Assembly: GCA_020859745.1 (NCBI GenBank)
Contig: JAJBVQ010000171.1
Coordinates: forward strand, 1-8,110
DNA: 8,110 nt
Origin: Rikenellaceae bacterium
GTDB taxonomy: Bacteria > Bacteroidota > Bacteroidia > Bacteroidales > Rikenellaceae
Direction: 5' to 3'
The position numbers were made by a program, and so were the translations under genes. Position 1 is the stretch's first letter. Each line of letters begins with the position of its first letter. The notes under the pieces are model-generated. The model was not told the origin of the DNA. It made no database searches and was given only the letters and a program-made list of their open reading frames with translations. Of this stretch, positions 6,028 through 8,110 are shown piece by piece.

Positions 6028-6033
6028 CAGCCT

Positions 6034-6495
6034 ATGGAACTCGAACTCACACCCGTGGCGCAGGCCGAATATCAGGAACTTTCCGAACTGTGGGAAGCGT
6101 CCGTGCGGGCTACGCATCAATTCGTCAGACCGGAAGATGTGGAATTCTACAAAGCCCTTCTGCCGGGTTATTTCCCGGCTGTCCGGCTGACGGCGGCACG
6201 GGATGCCGCCGGACGTATACTGGCTTTTCTGGGCACGAAGGATGGAAATATCGAGATGCTGTTCGTACACCCGTCCTACCGGGGGCGCGGGATCGGCAGC
6301 CGTTTGGTGCGACATGCCGTCGCGCAGCTCGGATGCACCCGTGTCGATGTAAACGAGCAAAATGAACAGGCTGTGGGTTTTTATGAGCGTATGGGGTTTG
6401 CCGTGGAGAGTCGTTCGGAAACCGATGCGGAGGGCTTCCCCTACCCGATCCTCCATCTCGTGTTGCCGGGGTGCGCTTGTGGGGCTTCGGAATAA
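6034..6495 (+). CDS. GNAT family N-acetyltransferase, YjaB-like
   Basis: A 153-residue cytosolic enzyme that should transfer an acetyl group from acetyl-CoA to an amine. 'LWEASVRATHQFV' (19-31) matches the N-terminal ATHxF feature of YjaB-type GNATs. 'MLFVHPSYRGRGIGSRLV' (75-92) contains the acetyl-CoA pyrophosphate loop R-x-x-G-x-G (R83, G86, G88). 'DVNEQNEQAVGFYERMGF' (105-122), with the likely general-acid Y117, and 'SRSETDAEGFPYPILHL' (126-142) closely follow E. coli YjaB. The substrate is unknown. The ATG at 6034 gives the standard start; the frame is open upstream to 5770 but that part is antisense to the glycosyltransferase. mntP follows 37 bp later on the same strand. Confidence 0.9.
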   Translation: MELELTPVAQAEYQELSELWEASVRATHQFVRPEDVEFYKALLPGYFPAVRLTAARDAAGRILAFLGTKDGNIEMLFVHPSYRGRGIGSRLVRHAVAQLGCTRVDVNEQNEQAVGFYERMGFAVESRSETDAEGFPYPILHLVLPGCACGASE

Positions 6496-6499
6496 TCCG

Positions 6500-6507
6500 T
6501 AAATTAG
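6500..6507 (+). promoter_or_regulatory. -7-like element of mntP (TAAATTAG)
   Basis: TAAATTAG is one mismatch from TAnnTTTG and lies 5 bp after the GNAT stop codon. The context AATCCGTA..TT.GC.GC resembles that of the GNAT promoter. mntP could therefore be transcribed on its own as well as by read-through. Confidence 0.33.
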
Positions 6508-6532
6508 CGGCTTCAAACGCCGGATTCCCGTT

Positions 6533-7129
6533 ATGGATTTTGTCACCCTCTTGTTAATCGCTTTCGGTCTGTGTTTCGATTCATTCGCCGTGTCGATCTC
6601 GTGCGGCATGGTTTGCTGCACCTGCACGCGGGGCCGGCTGTTCCGGTTCGCCGCTATTTTGGGGCTGTGCCAGGGGCTCACCCCATTGGCAGGCTGGGCG
6701 GTGGCGACTAATTTCAGGAACGTGATCGAGGCTTACGACCATTGGATCGCTTTTTTGCTGCTGTTGTTTCTGGGCGGGAAGATGATCTGGGAAGCGTTCA
6801 GGGGCGAGGATGAAAAACGGATCAAGGGCGATCCGTATGCTTTAGGCCGGAACGTAATGCTCGGCGTGGCCACCAGTATCGACGAACTGGTGGCGGGTAT
6901 CGCCATGGCGTTGCTTCCCCTGACGATCATACCGGCCGATTCGCAGCTCCTCAATATGCTGGTGGCCGCACTGGTTATCGCCGTGGTGACGCTTATTTCG
7001 TCGCTTACGGGGCTTTTCCTGGGGCGCAGCAGCCGGGGCCGACTCGGCGAAAAGGCCGAACTGGTCGGGGGCCTTATCTTGATCCTGATCGGGGTGAAAG
7101 TCCTGGTCGAGCACCTTTCCGGGGTATAG
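6533..7129 (+). CDS. mntP: Manganese efflux pump MntP
   Basis: A 198-residue inner-membrane protein expected to export Mn(2+) from the cytoplasm. Six hydrophobic helices are visible at about 2-25, 36-58, 69-88, 106-130, 139-164 and 176-194, arranged as two three-helix repeats. Each repeat carries the family's membrane acidic motif: 'GLCFDSFAVSISCG' (D16) in the first and 'GVATSIDELVAG' (D117, E118) in the second. Length and topology match MntP/YebN. The region 'GMVCCTCTRGR' adds a cluster of three cysteines after helix 1, which is not usual. In many bacteria mntP is controlled by a yybP-ykoY Mn riboswitch, but the 37-bp gap here is too short for one. A secreted EEP gene follows after 27 bp. 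Confidence 0.93.
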   Translation: MDFVTLLLIAFGLCFDSFAVSISCGMVCCTCTRGRLFRFAAILGLCQGLTPLAGWAVATNFRNVIEAYDHWIAFLLLLFLGGKMIWEAFRGEDEKRIKGDPYALGRNVMLGVATSIDELVAGIAMALLPLTIIPADSQLLNMLVAALVIAVVTLISSLTGLFLGRSSRGRLGEKAELVGGLILILIGVKVLVEHLSGV

Positions 7130-7156
7130 AAACAACCTAAACTACTTAACGATACC

Positions 7157-8110
7157 ATGAAGAAACTACTTATTCTGGCGGCGGGGCTGCTGTGCATGGC
7201 CGGGCGAACGGCCGGGGCAAGGGAGATCAAAGTCCTGCAACTCAATATCTGGCAGGAGGGGACTTCGGTTCCGGGCGGCTATGCCTCGCTGGTCGACGAG
7301 ATCGCCTACGCCGATGCCGATTTCGTGATGCTCAGCGAAGTGCGCAATTACAACGATACCCGGTTCTGCGACCGCATCGTCGAGTCGCTCAAAGCGAAAG
7401 GAAAGACCTACTATTCCTTTAAAAGTAAAGACTCTGGGGTGCTCAGCAAGTATCCCATTTCGGACAGCGCGACTATTTTTCCGGAGAAAGACGACCACGG
7501 TAGCATGTATAAACTGGTCGCTGCCCTGCCCGAAGGACAGAAGGTGAGCGTCTATACGACCCATTTGGACTATACCAACTGCGCCTATTACCGGGTGCGG
7601 GGTTACGACGGGAGCACGTGGGCCGAACTTCCGGAGCCGGATACCGATCTGGAGAGCATTATGGCGGATAATGTGGCTTCGCAGCGCGATGACGCCATCC
7701 GCCTGTTCATCGCCGATGCAGCGCGGGACGCCGAGGCGGGGAACCTGGTCTTTCTGGCCGGTGATTTCAACGAACCGTCGCATCTGGACTGGACGGAGGC
7801 GACCAAAGACAGCGCCGACCACCACGGGATGGTGGTGCCGTGGACGGTGACCACCTTGCTCGAAGAGGCGGGTTATGCCGATTCCTACCGCATGAAGTTT
7901 CCGAATCCGGTGACCCACCCGGGCTATACCTATCCTGCCGATTGTCCGGGCGCTCAGATGAAGCAACTGTTGTGGGCGCCGAAAGCGGACGAGCGCGAGC
8001 GGATCGACTTTATTTTCTATCGTCCCGATAAACGTTTGAAACTGAAAGATATAACTATTTTCGGCCCGAAGGGATCGGTGCAGCACGGCAAGCGCATGGT
8101 GGAGACCTAG
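7157..8110 (+). CDS. Secreted endonuclease/exonuclease/phosphatase (EEP) family protein, C-terminally short
   Basis: A 317-residue protein with a signal peptide (MKKLLILAAGLLCMAGRTAGA, likely cut after A21) and no lipobox, so probably periplasmic or secreted. The EEP fold is a metal-dependent phosphodiesterase or phosphatase scaffold. Visible catalytic positions are N30 in 'LQLNIW', E61 in 'MLSEVRNY', H136 in 'YTTHLDY', D203 and N205 in 'AGDFNEP', and D284 in 'ERIDFIFYR'. The usual final [S/T]DH motif, which supplies the general-base His, is absent: the frame ends TAG at 8108-8110, 33 residues after D284 and on the last base of the window. It follows mntP by 27 bp and may be read from the same transcript. 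The substrate could be a phosphoester lipid, nucleotide or sugar phosphate and cannot be told from the sequence. Confidence 0.85.
   Translation: MKKLLILAAGLLCMAGRTAGAREIKVLQLNIWQEGTSVPGGYASLVDEIAYADADFVMLSEVRNYNDTRFCDRIVESLKAKGKTYYSFKSKDSGVLSKYPISDSATIFPEKDDHGSMYKLVAALPEGQKVSVYTTHLDYTNCAYYRVRGYDGSTWAELPEPDTDLESIMADNVASQRDDAIRLFIADAARDAEAGNLVFLAGDFNEPSHLDWTEATKDSADHHGMVVPWTVTTLLEEAGYADSYRMKFPNPVTHPGYTYPADCPGAQMKQLLWAPKADERERIDFIFYRPDKRLKLKDITIFGPKGSVQHGKRMVET

Noticed and set aside
6496..6532. yybP-ykoY manganese riboswitch before mntP
   Set aside because: Only 37 bp are available and just a 4-bp CGGC/GCCG stem is possible; the riboswitch needs roughly 100 bases with a conserved double-loop core.
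5971..6681. Upstream extension of the glycosyltransferase frame
   Set aside because: It overlaps the GNAT gene on the other strand and lacks glycosyltransferase features; the canonical MKIGYDA start at 5970 follows a good -7 element.
7166..8086. Long minus-strand open frame inside the EEP gene
   Set aside because: It is the shadow of a gene with a clear signal peptide and catalytic motifs; the antisense product is Arg/His/Ile-Gly-rich without any family resemblance.

Overview
The window looks like a chromosomal segment of a GC-rich member of the Bacteroidales, plausibly Alistipes or a relative. Three things support this. There are essentially no Shine-Dalgarno sequences before the start codons. 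Several intergenic regions carry matches or near matches to the Bacteroidetes -7 promoter element TAnnTTTG. The gene families include a DUF2867 protein, a Bacteroidetes-type tyrosine recombinase and a secreted EEP-family protein with a short lipid-poor signal peptide. The genus is inference; no marker gene is present.

Layout. At the left edge, on the minus strand, lies the N-terminal 96 codons of a tyrosine recombinase whose catalytic domain is outside the window. The 141 bp before it (289-429) hold a 34-bp dyad and a second, longer-range inverted repeat. Next come two minus-strand genes that look co-transcribed: a hypoxanthine/deoxyinosine DNA glycosylase (939-1439) followed by a DUF2867 protein (430-927). 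Facing away from them is a plus-strand copper operon: a class IB-1 Cu(+) P-type ATPase (copA, 1479-3701), then a 70-residue heavy-metal-associated (HMA) chaperone-like protein, then a hairpin terminator.

The middle holds a minus-strand DUF1622 membrane protein diverging from yjbQ. yjbQ converges on a GT4-type glycosyltransferase, and their stop codons overlap. The glycosyltransferase diverges from a YjaB-like GNAT acetyltransferase. That gene is followed on the same strand by the manganese exporter mntP and by a secreted endonuclease/exonuclease/phosphatase-fold protein. This last protein stops at the window edge before the usual C-terminal [S/T]DH motif of its family.

Functionally this is mostly housekeeping and stress biology: copper and manganese efflux, repair of deaminated bases, and one cell-surface or exopolysaccharide glycosyltransferase. 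No gene-free stretch exceeds 300 bases, and I saw no tRNA, rRNA, CRISPR array or insertion sequence. I did not find a convincing new multigene system. The most unusual items are the lox-sized dyad beside the recombinase, the near-palindromic GCAATATTTG motif in two divergent promoter regions, and the shortened EEP protein.
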